Assembly (NCBI RefSeq): GCF_035083965.1 | Contig: NC_089731.1 | Coordinates: forward strand, 1,540,001-1,604,000 | DNA length: 64,000 nt | Direction of reading: 5' to 3' | Source: Branchiostoma lanceolatum | Taxonomy: Eukaryota > Chordata > Leptocardii > Amphioxiformes > Branchiostomatidae | Notes under the pieces: generated by a model | What the model saw: the letters and a program-made list of their open reading frames with translations, nothing else | What the model was told of the DNA's origin: nothing | The model's database searches: none | Part shown: one piece after another, positions 21,551-32,830 of the stretch | How positions within the stretch are numbered: the stretch's first letter is position 1 | Layout: each line of letters opens with the position of its first letter | Position numbers and translations under genes: made by a program

Positions 21551-23714
21551 ATGAAGCTGTGGATTTCTGCCCTCAAAAACAACCATATACCTCAGAGAGT
21601 GTTGGCTTCCCATGCCAGAACTTTGTGCTGCTATACGTCCAATCACAACACAAATTTTTCCTCAAAATCAACTCGCACAAGACATGTCTCAAACAAAAGT
21701 AATTTTCAGGGAAAACAGTTTCTTAGTGCCAATAAGCCATGCCGCGAGCTTTCGACGTCCTTCTCAAAAGAGACGGCCATTCAGAACATCCTCCTGGAGG
21801 AGAACAAGCTCAGGACGTTGGAGATGATACCGAAGATGAGGAGTATTGTGACCAATGAGAAGGTGTCAGTGGGGGCTGCAGTGCTGGTGCCGCTCTGTAC
21901 GGTGAAGGGAGTTCCTTCTGTGCTGTTCACCCTCAGGTCTTCAAGGTTAAGGAGTCACCAGGGGGAAGTCAGGTCAGCGTCTTAAATTACTTACTTAGAC
22001 TTAGATTCTCCTGTGTCTAGTGGCACAACGGACAGCAAGCTCTCTCCATTCAGTAAGGTTTTGCGCCAGGACTTCTGCTCTCCTCAATGTAATCCCCAGT
22101 TGGTTATTAAGGTCCTTCTGTAGCATCTGTCGCCATGTAAGGGTCTTTCCCGTTTTCTTTACCCTTTATTGTTCCACAGGTATTCAGAGCACAATTGTCT
22201 TGAATATATACTAAGTGTAATGTATAGTTGGTACCAGTAGTTGTTATTTTGCAGTCTGATTCTGCAGCTGCAACTAATACATATGTCTACATGCATGCAG
22301 TCGAGTTGTAAGTAGTTCTTGTAAAATATAGATACATGTATTAAACTTATCAGTGTATTCTATATGTCAGACAATACCCTACTAATACTAGTACTCTATA
22401 GTGGTAAACTGTGCCATAATGTATCATACATTTTGTAGTCTGTATCTGGAGTTACTTTGCATTTGATCTTTTCCAAGAAGGGCCATGAACGCTTATGAAC
22501 TTGTCACAACCTAATGATGATGATGATCTTTTCCTAACAAAGATTCGTGTTCAATTTGGTTCCCAGTTTCCCGGGCGGCATGTGTGACAGTACCGACCGC
22601 GACATCGTCCACACGGCACTACGGGAGACGGAGGAGGAACTGGGCATTCCCTCCAGCTCTGTGGACGTCTGGGGATCGCTCAAGCCTATTCCTGACAGGG
22701 TAGGTACAGGGGACTGTTCATTATGTGGGGGGGGGGGCACTCAAGCGTATCCTTATTATGTTTGGGAGCAATTGCTCTTTTTTAAGATCTTTTTCTTTTC
22801 TAAGCTTTGATTGTAATGATCATATCTAACTACGCTACCGACTTAACACTGTATAGCTTGCCTAAATGCATTATGTATTGTTCCGTATTCCTGACATTAC
22901 AGTTAGTTAAACCTACAGAGAAACACCATGACTGTTGTAGCTGTGCTGGGGAATGTGGGAGAGGTGGACCCTGCAAAACTCAAGCTCAGCCCGAGGGAAG
23001 TGAGTACAGAACTGTGTTGTTGTTATGATTTTATTCAACCTCAAGAAGCTTCATCACATTTGAAATCGCTCGAATGGCTACTTTTCATAAAAGTCAAACA
23101 AAACACTTGTGATCCTTTCTGGTGAAATTGCAGCCTCTTAATTTTTCCCATGCTGCTTCAGGTGCAGTGTAGCATAGCTCCGCCCTGCAATCTTCTGGAC
23201 ACTGCCCATTTCAGCAAACAAAGAAACAAACAATCAGTTGTTTATGTTAACCCAGGTAGCTGTAGCATTGCTTCTATGCCTATCTTCTTGACACTGCCCA
23301 GCCTGGCAAAGACATAAGCAAACAAAAAGTTGTTACAGTTGTTGATGTTTATCCAGGTGGTGGCAGTAAACAATTGTTGTTGTTTATGTTTATGTTTACC
23401 AGGTGGCGGCAGTAAGCAGTTGTTGTTGTTTATGTTTACCAGGTGCTGGCAGTAAACAGTTGTTATTGTTTATGTTTACCCAGGTGGCGGCAGTGTTCCC
23501 CCTGTCCTTTTCCCACCTGCTCGACCCCGCCCGACAGCGCTACACCACCATGAAGCGTCGCCATGACAACTACAGCTACACCATGCCCGTCTGGCTCGGC
23601 GGCCCGCACCGCGTCTGGGGTCTCACCGCCATCATGCTCGACCAGGTGCTGGTTGCCATGGCAACGGACTGGTACAGAACGGTGCTGCGGTCCAGCTGGA
23701 GACAATGCCGGTGA
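21551..23714 (+). CDS. NUDT8: NUDT8-like mitochondrial Nudix hydrolase
   Basis: Exons are 21551-21972, 22567-22699, 22919-22999 and 23484-23714, giving 288 residues. The first 60 or so residues are rich in Arg, Lys, Ser and Asn with few acids ([23 protein letters not shown]), as expected of a mitochondrial presequence. The Nudix fold follows: [31 protein letters not shown], then the box [20 protein letters not shown] and EELG. The catalytic REXXEE is intact. The first acidic box position is Asp rather than Glu, as I recall for vertebrate NUDT8. The C-terminal part [18 protein letters not shown] closely matches NUDT8. The family hydrolyses nucleoside diphosphate-linked compounds, with CoA derivatives as likely substrates. 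The exon 4 acceptor is the last of four tandem copies. The start codon is chosen as the first in-frame Met after the MITE. Confidence 0.88.
22001..22152 (-). mobile_element. LINE ORF2 3' remnant in NUDT8 intron 1
   Basis: The minus strand is open from about 22152 to a stop at 22003. It reads [18 protein letters not shown], then [13 protein letters not shown] and CATRHRRI-stop, the WR-containing C-terminal tail of non-LTR retrotransposon ORF2 proteins. Only the extreme 3' end is present, in antisense to NUDT8. No terminal tail repeat is clear. Confidence 0.7.
23353..23496 (+). repeat. Four tandem copies of the NUDT8 exon 4 splice acceptor
   Basis: A unit of about 43 bases (TTGTTTATGTTTACCAG then GTGGCGGCAGTAA) repeats about four times, spacing four near-identical CAG|GTGGCGGCAGT acceptors. 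The last (AG at 23482-23483) joins the coding exon in frame (GTG GCG GCA GTG TTC). The three upstream copies would, if used, add repeat-encoded residues or stops. Confidence 0.85.
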
Positions 23715-23748
23715 CGTCTACTGTTTGTGTCGTTTTGTCCGGTTTCGA

Positions 23749-23754
23749 AATAAA
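23749..23754 (+). terminator. Polyadenylation signal of the NUDT8-like gene
   Basis: AATAAA only 35 bases after the stop codon, followed by a T/G-rich stretch. This implies a very short 3' UTR. Confidence 0.65.
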
Positions 23755-24159
23755 GCTGCCAAACCCAGATTTGATTTGTTTGACCCATGCTGATCATGTT
23801 TGCTATCTCGTATTTGTCCTTTATGTTATGCCTGGGCCTGATACGATTGGGCTTCCATCGAATATTTAGAATGCATTTCGAGCGCGCCGGTTGCGCTGCC
23901 GCCAAAAATTCGAATCCCGGATTCGGAGGTTGGAATTGATGGATATTCTTATATAAAATGACATTATATTATATAATGTACTACAGAGATTTCAAATTTT
24001 GAAAGACAATAACTCAAGAAGGGATTGACGGATCGGGATGATTTTTGGTATGTAGACAGCTTAAGTGATGATTGACATAATCATATACAAATTATGCAAA
24101 TCATTATCATTTTCGTGATTGATGAGGAAAGTTTATACATCGGCGTCATTTCATTATAA

Positions 24160-24412
24160 TGCTGTGCCTCCCTGAATAGAAACTCATTGCTGATGTGATC
24201 TACTGTTAGTATTGTTACTAGTAGCTTTGCCTTAGTGTACGGAAAATTGACGTTTTCACTCAACTTTAACTTCAAGTGATTTACTGAACGGATGTGTGAT
24301 GGAATCATAAATAATAACATTTTTTCACGGTGGTGCTAAGTTCACGGAACAGAGGTGACACGTTGAAAACAGTGAACATAAAGTTACAGTGAAAGAAACA
24401 AGAATTGCAGTA
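24160..24412. mobile_element. Diverged inverse copy of MITE family 1
   Basis: The right end AAAGAAACAAGAATTGCAGTA and the internal ACAGTGAACATAAAGTTACA match the complement of the element at 17694-17916. The left boundary is uncertain. It lies between the convergent NUDT8 and CFAP107 genes. Confidence 0.55.
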
Positions 24413-24441
24413 CATTCCGTATCAATATGATATCAAACTCT

Positions 24442-25810
24442 TTTATTCTGTTGTGTTCCTTGAGTACAAATAACAAAGTACATGTTCACTGACTGAAGGT
24501 TTGTTACACATAGTTTAACACAAAGAAGTACAAAACTTAGCAGCAAAAGCATCATTCAAATCTTTTAGATCAACTTAAATCGTTTTCCCTTGGAAACATC
24601 AAAAGAAATAGTGTGGTGCATACCGGTATTATTAGCATTAAACATTCAGAGTTACCTGAGAACAGGCTAGCTATGCATGGAGAATGTTGGAAAAAAAGTT
24701 GTGAACATATACCTAGAAAAGCAAGTTACAAAATGTTACATCAAAACCCTTATACATACATCATACAAATAACTAAAACTATAGGTTTTTCTAATGATGA
24801 TAAAATATAACTTTGGCAATTACTTGCTTGGACCATGGAGACAAACATAAACTTAAGGTTTTGAAATAAAAACTTCAATAGTAACAAAAAAAGAGAAATT
24901 CTTGGTATAACAAATGTAGCAGCTTTTGCTTAATCTCTTTTGGCATTGAACACCCCTAACCCACCCACCCACACTTACAAACATCGTGTGACATACTATA
25001 TACATACAGAATCTGGTGATACACCCCCTTTGTAAAATGGAGTTGCCCATAGAACAAATAACTCTATCAACATCAGGTTGATACCATTCCTGCACAGAGG
25101 GTACTTCACATTGGAAACAACACTTGGTATAATATAAAGACTTAGTCTGATATACTACTGTAACAGTGCAACAAAAAAGAGAAATTTGCATATCAAGATT
25201 GGATGTATATACCATGTACAATGATAACATGATTGACTTCAGTGTGACATTGAACAGTTTTATGTTGTTTTTTAGTAAGAGTGAGGGAGCAAAAACCTAC
25301 CTGAGGTTTGTAATGTTCTAAATGTGCAAGAAAGTGACCTGACTTTCATATCAACAATTAGTAAATGTTGACGTCTGCATATTCATTAGTACCTTTGGAG
25401 ATATTGAATGGACAAACTCTTTGCACAAAAATACAAGATACAAGCATTGAAGGTTCATAGTTTGAGTTTTGCACAAACAGGTTATCTTTTTATAACACAA
25501 AAGATAAATTTTGACTACATCAAAAAAAATGTGGAATTTTTTTTTACAAAACTTACAAAACTGTTTTTTAGTCAGATTTAACAGCTGATAACTCTACAGT
25601 CATTGTTTATACAGTGTGTGGGTTGTGTATCATCTTCAACAAAAACTTAGACAATATTTATATAATTATGTGGATACCACTTCTTTTCCCTGCGAACCGC
25701 ACTGAGTTACAAAACGCTTTCTGAGTCAAGTTGTACAGGTGACAACTGTATAGTCTCATACATTGATGAAGGTTAATCATCCATGCAGGTGTTTTATATA
25801 ATTATGTTGT
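24442..25810 (-). other. Probable 3' UTR of the CFAP107-like gene
   Basis: After the CFAP107 stop (25811-25813, minus) there is no coding sequence down to an AATAAA on the minus strand at 24447-24442. The stretch is AT-rich and free of strong repeats, as expected of a long 3' UTR of about 1.37 kb. The true cleavage site could be nearer. Confidence 0.45.
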
Positions 25811-27326
25811 TTATGCTAATGTTGCCGACCGCTCCATTGTGGCGTCTCCCATCGCTGATCCGACCGCTAACTGCAAGCCCGCGGTCGGCGGCATGGGTTT
25901 GATGTAGCCCGTCATGGCGGCCGACTCTGGCGGCGCGGCACCGTTCCGTAACAACGATACGCTGCGTAGCGTCAGATCCTTGTTCACCTAAAGGAACACA
26001 AGAGTAAATGAATGAATGAGTTTTTGTAGGCTTGCGAAACTGAGAGGATCATCGTACGGCACAAATTTGCACAGTTTTAAAATGCTAAAAGTATGAAACT
26101 ATCGTGCAAATGTGCTAATTATAAACAATGTTAGCAAATGTCACTACCATAAAGATTTCAGCATTTTTTATTTCCATTTTTTTGGCCCTAATTTTGCTTT
26201 GGTTGCCTTTAACGAGAGAAGAAAGAAACATGATACAAAATCATATGAAATCATTATCCCTTGCTCGAGCTTAGAGTACCTGACAAGGATGGCACTTTCT
26301 GAGGGTGGAGTATGGGCCCCCAGACTATGATCCTAGCAGTGTGTCTCACCTCAGCATGCCTAAACGCCTCACCCAAACTCATACATGCAGACCCAACAAT
26401 CATTATGATAATCCAATATCTAATATCTCATCTTGGAACAAGCGGAGTAACACATGACAAAAACCTGGCAAATACTTAATAAGACTTCCTGCTTATTTTG
26501 TATTCATAATTGCATTGACAATGTATCCTGAGGCATCACATAAGGTCATTGCCCCATTTACACAGTTCATTAATAGACTGGGATGAGTTTGGATGAGTTC
26601 TGTCTCACCTTGTTTGGCTGGTGCAGGTGGCTGGAGATGGGTTTGGGCGTGGCGTACTTGCGGAAGGACATGGCCTCCCGGGGGTGCTGCACCCAGGAGG
26701 AGCTGTAGATGGTGTTGTACTCGCCCGACAGAGTCTCGTTCTGCTTCCGCCACTTGTCCTGCAGCTTCGGGTACAGGCCCCAGTTCGTGGAGCTGCCTGA
26801 AATGTCAGAAAGAAGCTTAGGAGTTGGTCAAACTTTGAATCTTAAGGTGAGTTTGCAGAATTTTTACACTGGCAATGGCCTATTGGGTACACTATACAGT
26901 GTTCGTCTTTTATTCGATAGGCATGAGTTTGATCCCCAGCCGAGTCATACTTTGAAGTCTTTTAAAAAGATACTTATTAGCACTCAACGCTTTTGGTTTG
27001 TGGTGAAGTATTGTGTGTTATAGGGACCCTGATGATGCTTCATGTTGTTTTCTTAAAGCTAGAAATTAATTTTGTTTCAAAGATATCTAGAAGTTAGTAC
27101 ATTCAGCACCACAATTGAGTTTTACTACTGTAACAATATCTTTAAAATATGCAAAAAGTCTTAAACTTTAACTTTTTCTAAAACCATCCCCACCTTGTAG
27201 CGGGTAGGCAAGCTGGTGAGAGTCCCAGGAGCCGACACACACACACATACAAACACACATCCTTACCTTGTAGGGGGTAGTCTGACTTCTCGGGTGCCCA
27301 GGCGAGTCGGTGAGAGTCCCAGGAGC

Positions 27327-27365
<39 letters not shown>

Positions 27366-30300
27366 AACACACACACACTTACATACACACACATCCTTAT
27401 ATTAGTTATAATTACCTTGTAGGGGGTAGTCTGACTTCTCGGGTGCCCAGGCGAGTCGGTGAGAGTCCCAGCTACGAAGCTTGGGTAGAGTTCCCTCGTC
27501 CAGCTCCCGCTTGTTGAACTGCTGGTCGTACCAGGAGATCATGTTGTTGGAGTAGTGCTTGCCGTGGTGGTCGAACACGAGAGACTTGGGAAGGCCCTGG
27601 AGGAAAAAAGAATATAGCTGTGAGTCTTGTTGTTAGAGTTTAAATTGCTAACAGTGGTAATCAAACATTAGTAAACACACAGTCACACACAAACACACAC
27701 ACACAGACAGACACATACATGCACATACACACACATGCACATACACACATGCAAACACATACAGCTATACATACATTAGATAGTATTACATACACACAAA
27801 CACACACATATACACACACATTTACACACACATACATGCATACCATTGAATACACATACATTTGTGCTGAACTTTCTTTCTTTTCCATTCTTCCTGTCTT
27901 ATTTGGGCACTAGATGAGCTTTTGTTGATATAAACTGCTTATTTTCTACCCTCTTGCTGACGGTTTTGTACATTACTAATTAGCGACCTCCCTCCTTAAG
28001 CCATATTTGGCCCTACTCTACAACAGAAAAACCTTTACAAGTGACCACCTCTACGGTGGCTTAAGGACCACCTGTCCACATAGACCACATTTTATAGGTC
28101 CCCTGAGTGGTCTTCTTGGGCAGTTTTGACTGATGTCTTTTTTGTCAGCTTAAACAAGGGCCTTTGGTGGGGACCATTTAATGTTTCACACTCTTATATA
28201 GTGTAAACCCAACACCAGACATAGAAAGCGATCCTGTTTTTTACAACAGAGCATGGAAACCACTGAGCCAGAGGTCAGGTGAGGTGACGTCAAACAATGT
28301 GCCAGGTAAACAGATGGACCGGTTACCCCTTGTGGGTCACTGGAAAAGAAGAAGACTGGCTTTTTCAAACCCCTGCAGTCCTTTATACATTAGGGGTGAC
28401 GGGAGGCACTATCCAAACATGCCAGAAAAATTAGCCTGGAGTTCAATTACACAATACATGAATGTGAACAGTTCAGCCTTTTCATGTCTCCCCAGTACAA
28501 ATAAAGGTTTGGTTTCCCACCTGTTGACCATGAAATGATCAGGTATGTCACGTCTAAGGCCACCTGGTAATGAACTAACTGCTTTACAACTTTCAAGGAC
28601 ACAACAAGGATATACTGCATCAAAGCTCATAGATAGACTATTGAAATGAATAATTTCCCTTACAAATATGTATACTAAGGATCATGCATCTATCTATACG
28701 TGTGGAGGTTAAATCTATAACAATATGCTCAATGACTATGACACAAAAATTTATATAAGCCTACATTAAAGGCTAGCTGGGATTGAACTACTGTCAGTTC
28801 ATTAACCTATGCTGGGATTGTATTTTACAGAAGTGGAAAAGGCGGTTTCTGAGTGTTTAAGTTTGTAATGATACTGTAGCACGAAAACACATATTGGAGG
28901 TTTTATGATTTCAAGGTGAGGCCGAGGAACCATGATAAATGCAAATTTTAAAATAAAACCACCACAAACATTTCAAGTTTTGCAGTATGCAGTGAGTGTG
29001 TGTGCCACCATTAAATCACAGCATGCACACAGATAAAGCACACACAGATAAAGCACACACAGATAAAGCACACACTCAGGTAAAGGATGATCATCAATTT
29101 TCATTCAGCAGGTGTCTGACTTAATCAATTATTCATAATACTGCAATACAACAGGTGACACACTTCCTGTCATGTCAATGCAGCGGTGTGACAGTTCTGG
29201 GCCAACCTTTGTGGTTTTAGTTATATATTATTCATGATGCTTTTCTAGGCCTAACTCTAAACCAATTCCTGTTATTATCATGGAACAAGGGAAAGGAACA
29301 GTCATAAGCCTTCAAAGAACTTTTCTTAACAGCAGTGTGGACCATCATACTAGTAATTATCTTGTAGTATGTATATCGGGGGAAGGGGGAGATGCAAGAT
29401 TTTGGTTGCCTGGTATGGAAACCTATTAAGAGACTTGGGAGCTATAATAGGTTTGGATACTGCGCAGGCTAAGGTTTGGCTTAATTTGTTTTTGATCACC
29501 TTTTACAAATTATTTGATTTGTACCTGAATTGTAGCATGCGCAGTGAAGTCCTAGTCTTCAAAACTGACTCAGACAGACAGAGACAAAGTTTTATCTATC
29601 TGGTTGTATGGTGTTGCGCTGTTTTCACTAGGCTAAGCTTTTTTTGACTCAGTTTCGTAGCCTGGCATTGAAGCGGCATATTATGGCTGCCTTGCCTCTT
29701 TCGTCATGTCTGCTATTTGCGAAGAGGACGAAAGAGACCTGGCAGCCATAATAGGCCGCTTCAATGACAGGCTACAAAACTGAGTCAAACAAAGCTAGTG
29801 AAAACCATGCAACACCACACATCTGTTTGTAGATTGTTTCCTCACCTCGTTCCTCTGCAGCGCGGCCCTGCGGATGGTGATGTCGGGTTTGTGGCCCTTC
29901 CAGTCCCTGAAGTCCAGTCTGTGGGTGCTGGTGTGCCGGTAACGCCCCTTCTCAAACTGTGGGGAAAACAGACAAAAAAATGTCAATAACTTACTATAAC
30001 TAACTATCTATAACTAACTAACTAGCTAACCCTAAACGTGAAGTCCTACATTGTTCAAACATTCTAGAACAATTGGTCGACTGAGGGTGAAACGGGAAAA
30101 TTTGTGAAATTTTGTATTTATGTAAAAAATATATAACTTAACTGGAAAATTCAAACGTGATTCTAATGGGTTTAGGGCATCGTTACCGGTAACCGAGCAT
30201 TGTTTATCTGGGACACAACAACACAAAACAAAACAACAACATTAAAGTTAAAACTGTAAACAGTTATAGTTAAAGAACAGACATTTTCAATCGTCAATGT

Positions 30301-30938
30301 GATTTTGGCGATTATATTAGCTACAGAATGGTTTTAGATTTTGTTTATTTTAAACATTTTGTTTGTAGAAGCCAGATTTACTGGACCGGGATGATACCTA
30401 GTCAGATTTGTCTCAATGGGCGTCTATTATTCTGAGGTTTAATATTCGAATGTGTGACTAACAACACTTACTATCAAACGATTGTCTTGAATTGAGATCG
30501 TTTGCGTTCTTTCTTTTGTCCCTGATTTGTTACTTAGATCAATCAACAATTTTCAATGGTCTCTCTTCTAGAAATTCAAGTGGCTACAACTTTGATAGTC
30601 ACTTGAAGCTTAACGCTACATTAGTCTGTTTTGTCGGCTCATTTTCAGCTTTAGTGTGCCAAAGACAAAGCTCTGAGAGTAACCCATGGGCAGACCTAAA
30701 TGTCTGGCCGTGAAATGGCTAACTTCCCACCCGTTAAACCGATTTGATCCAGGCGCTCGTGCAGAAAAACGGTGGAAACAAAACATCACAACACCCAAGT
30801 TTTCCCCCGCCAAATTTCACCGAAGTTTCTCACCTGATATCTCTCTTCCGACCAGTTTCCGATGAGAACCCTGTTGGCATAGCGTTGCTCTATCCTCCAG
30901 CCGGGCATGTTCCACTTTCTGGGGTCTCCTTGCGCCAT
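25811..30938 (-). CDS. CFAP107: CFAP107-like ciliary microtubule inner protein
   Basis: Exons, 5' to 3' on the minus strand, are 30938-30834, 29956-29846, 27596-27416, 26796-26609 and 25987-25811, giving 253 residues. The start MPGWRIEQRYANRVLIGNW matches the N-terminus of CFAP107 (C1orf158), which has a W.IE..Y...VL.GNW.EER signature. Further shared segments are FDHHGKHY, LPKLRSWDSHRLAW, APEKSDYPLQG and TNWGLYPKLQDKW. CFAP107 sits inside axonemal doublet microtubules of motile cilia and sperm flagella. No membrane span or enzyme motif is seen. The C-terminal 55 residues are low in complexity. Exon 3 has partial tandem copies in the following intron. Family assignment is from remembered human sequence and is strong in the N-terminal and middle thirds. 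Confidence 0.85.
26880..26960 (+). repeat. Possible tRNA-derived SINE fragment
   Basis: GAGTTTGATCCCCAGCCGAG resembles a tRNA B box with flanking SINE sequence of the kind seen at 48475-48560. Only the B-box side is convincing. It lies in CFAP107 intron 3-4 on the plus strand. Confidence 0.35.
27194..27415 (-). pseudogene. Partial tandem copies of CFAP107 exon 3 split by CA repeats
   Basis: The last 55-60 bases of exon 3 with its donor (SWDSHRLAWAPEKSDYPLQG) recur at about 27325-27268 and, more diverged and shortened, at 27236-27194. The copies are separated by CA-rich microsatellites (27236-27262, 27330-27400). Each keeps the CTTGT|GTAA-like donor end. They probably arose by slippage or unequal exchange between CA runs. 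Confidence 0.82.
27670..27855. repeat. Impure CA microsatellite
   Basis: ACACAC tracts interrupted by AT and CATGCA words over about 180 bases in CFAP107 intron 2. The long open frames here are artefacts of the repeat. Confidence 0.9.
28872..28987. mobile_element. Short relic of MITE family 2
   Basis: It begins TACTGTAGC and ends with a GCAGTA word, with AAAACCACCACAAACATTTC inside matching the interior of the element at 21252-21450. Much of the element is missing. It lies in CFAP107 intron 2. Confidence 0.45.
29022..29078. repeat. Tandem CACACAGATAAAG units
   Basis: A 15-base unit (CACACACAGATAAAG) is repeated three to four times in CFAP107 intron 2. Confidence 0.85.
29604..29822. mobile_element. 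Foldback MITE of about 215 bp
   Basis: Arms of about 90 bases contain TGACTCAGTTTCGTAGCCTG, ATTGAAGCGGC and ATTATGGCTGCC with their complement at 29740-29800. Similarity continues outward through GTTTTCACTAG and GGTGTTGC. Arms differ by roughly one base in ten. It ends only about 25 bases before CFAP107 exon 2 (29846-29956), close to that intron's donor. Confidence 0.8.
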
Positions 30939-32489
30939 TTTTGGGGTTAGAAAGGCGAAGATTGGGACAACAACTGTCGCGTGGAAGTGTGTTTCTCTCG
31001 TGTCGCGCCTCAGCTGACGGCCTGACCTTTTGACCTGTAGTACCTTTCACGGCTTTGTAAATCCTTCCGCGTCAAACTTTAGAACCTATTTTCTTGTCTT
31101 AAACAACAAAATAAGTACCCTGAAATGCTTCAATTTAACATGAAACTAATAAAATGTTATAATTTCGTCCATTAATTCTGTCGGATTCAAGACATTGGTA
31201 AGTTATTGGGAGAGCTACTTTGTACGCCGCGGATTCAAACAGTAGCGTTCTCCGCCCTGTTGCTATGGAGGGCACGCCACCTGTTGCTAGGATAATGTAA
31301 ACAATGACGGAATGAATTACGGACGAGCGTTGTTGGGTCTTGTTTGTTTCTTTTACTGCGCGTATTGTTTTGGTTTCTCCAATCTGTGCAGTAATGCCAA
31401 TCTTTTGATACCCTTTCTGGTCTAACTATTCAGCCATTGAATAGTTGAATTGTCGTCGATTCTATTAAAATCTTTCTTTAGCGTTAACTCTTCCCTTAAA
31501 TTTTGGTCCATACCCGACCAAATTGTTTCCTTCCGTGTTGTAAACAGTAACGTTAGTCTATTAAAGTTACGTTTGCTACTCTATTTTTGTGTGTAATTCT
31601 TTTCGTTTCAATAAAGGTTTCCAAGACGGCATAATGCATCATGTATTTCCAGTTTAATGAGAAGAATATGCGAGTTTTATCGTCTATTAAAGCTACGTTA
31701 TCTCTTATGGCTTTGTGTGGGCAAACATGACCCAATTTTCTTTACTCTCCTGTCAACCGTTTGTTTGTTGTCGGTTGTTTGTTTCCACTTAAGGGCTGGG
31801 TCTAGCGCTATCATGGCGCGTTAGTGGATGATCCCTTTGTCTTCCTTGGGATTTTTGCTCTCGAAGTGTCTCCAAGGGTGAAGAAGTTTATGTAAGCGGC
31901 TCAGCATGAATTCCTTCCTTCATTCATTCGTTTCATTCATTCATTTGATCGCTCGGTCATCCATTCATTCCCCATTTGTGACGCAGCCCTGCACCACAGA
32001 CCATTAACGTTACGTTTTAGGACCCAATATTTACGCCTTGCCTGCCGTTGCTACGCTATTAGTCTGGGAAGTCAGAAATACTTTTTGACTGGCTGACAGA
32101 CTGTAATCTCATCCCAATGTCTGTAGCTATATGGGCAAACGATGATAGGAAATGGCCCTTTGTTTTATTTTATCGATCATTACTATGCTTTTCTTCTATT
32201 TCTTGAAAAACCCTATCTTGATTTTCATTAAAAAAACGCGTCGACATCAGAGACTTAGAAATACGAAGATTTTTATAAAAATGACGGATACTATGGCCTA
32301 GTGGTATTCTCTACCCGACTGAACACGTCGGCTATATAGTATAGGGATAATATTTGCGAGTGGAGCTTGGCCACCATAGGGTTTCATTTGCAGGCGCAGT
32401 TATTGTTGATCTTGCCGTGGACTGCCTCTACTGGCCAGTTATTTCTTTTTTTGCCAAATTCTACAACACATACGCCCGTAGGAAGGCCT

Positions 32490-32700
32490 GGTGGAGGCTA
32501 GCCTAGTGGGTCTAGTATTCGCCTTAAGCTTTCATTCACCTCACCTCACCTAGTCCCATCCTCATCTTGAGAGTCGGGGACCATGGTCGCTTTCAGTTAG
32601 GCCTTTAAAGTTCAATCCCGGCCGGGTCAAACCAAAGACATTCAAATGGTCCTACACCAAGGACCTATAATGTCCTTAAATCCAAACATCTGATTGGATA
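32490..32700 (+). mobile_element. tRNA-derived SINE
   Basis: A-box-like TAGCCTAGTGGGTCTAG and B-box-like AGTTCAATCCCGG are spaced further apart than in a true tRNA, and a tail of unrelated sequence (GGTCAAACCAAAGACATTCA) follows. No intact cloverleaf can be drawn, so it is a SINE rather than a tRNA gene. It lies about 130 bases upstream of the GSTK-C start codon. Confidence 0.6.
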
Positions 32701-32830
32701 TGAACAACTTTCAACGGGTTTTATCCTTAGGGCGCAACAGCCATTTCAATGGGTTGCGTAGCTGTATTTATATCGTAAACCGCAGGGTGGCGTTGCTCTG
32801 CAAGTTCGTAAGTTCAGTAGGTCATCCAAG

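Noticed and set aside
27168-27913. Cys-Val and Thr-His repeat frames
   Set aside because: They are translations of CA microsatellites in CFAP107 introns.
29026-29075. Regular short repeats considered as a CRISPR-like array
   Set aside because: The units are directly adjacent 15-base repeats without unique spacers in a eukaryotic intron.
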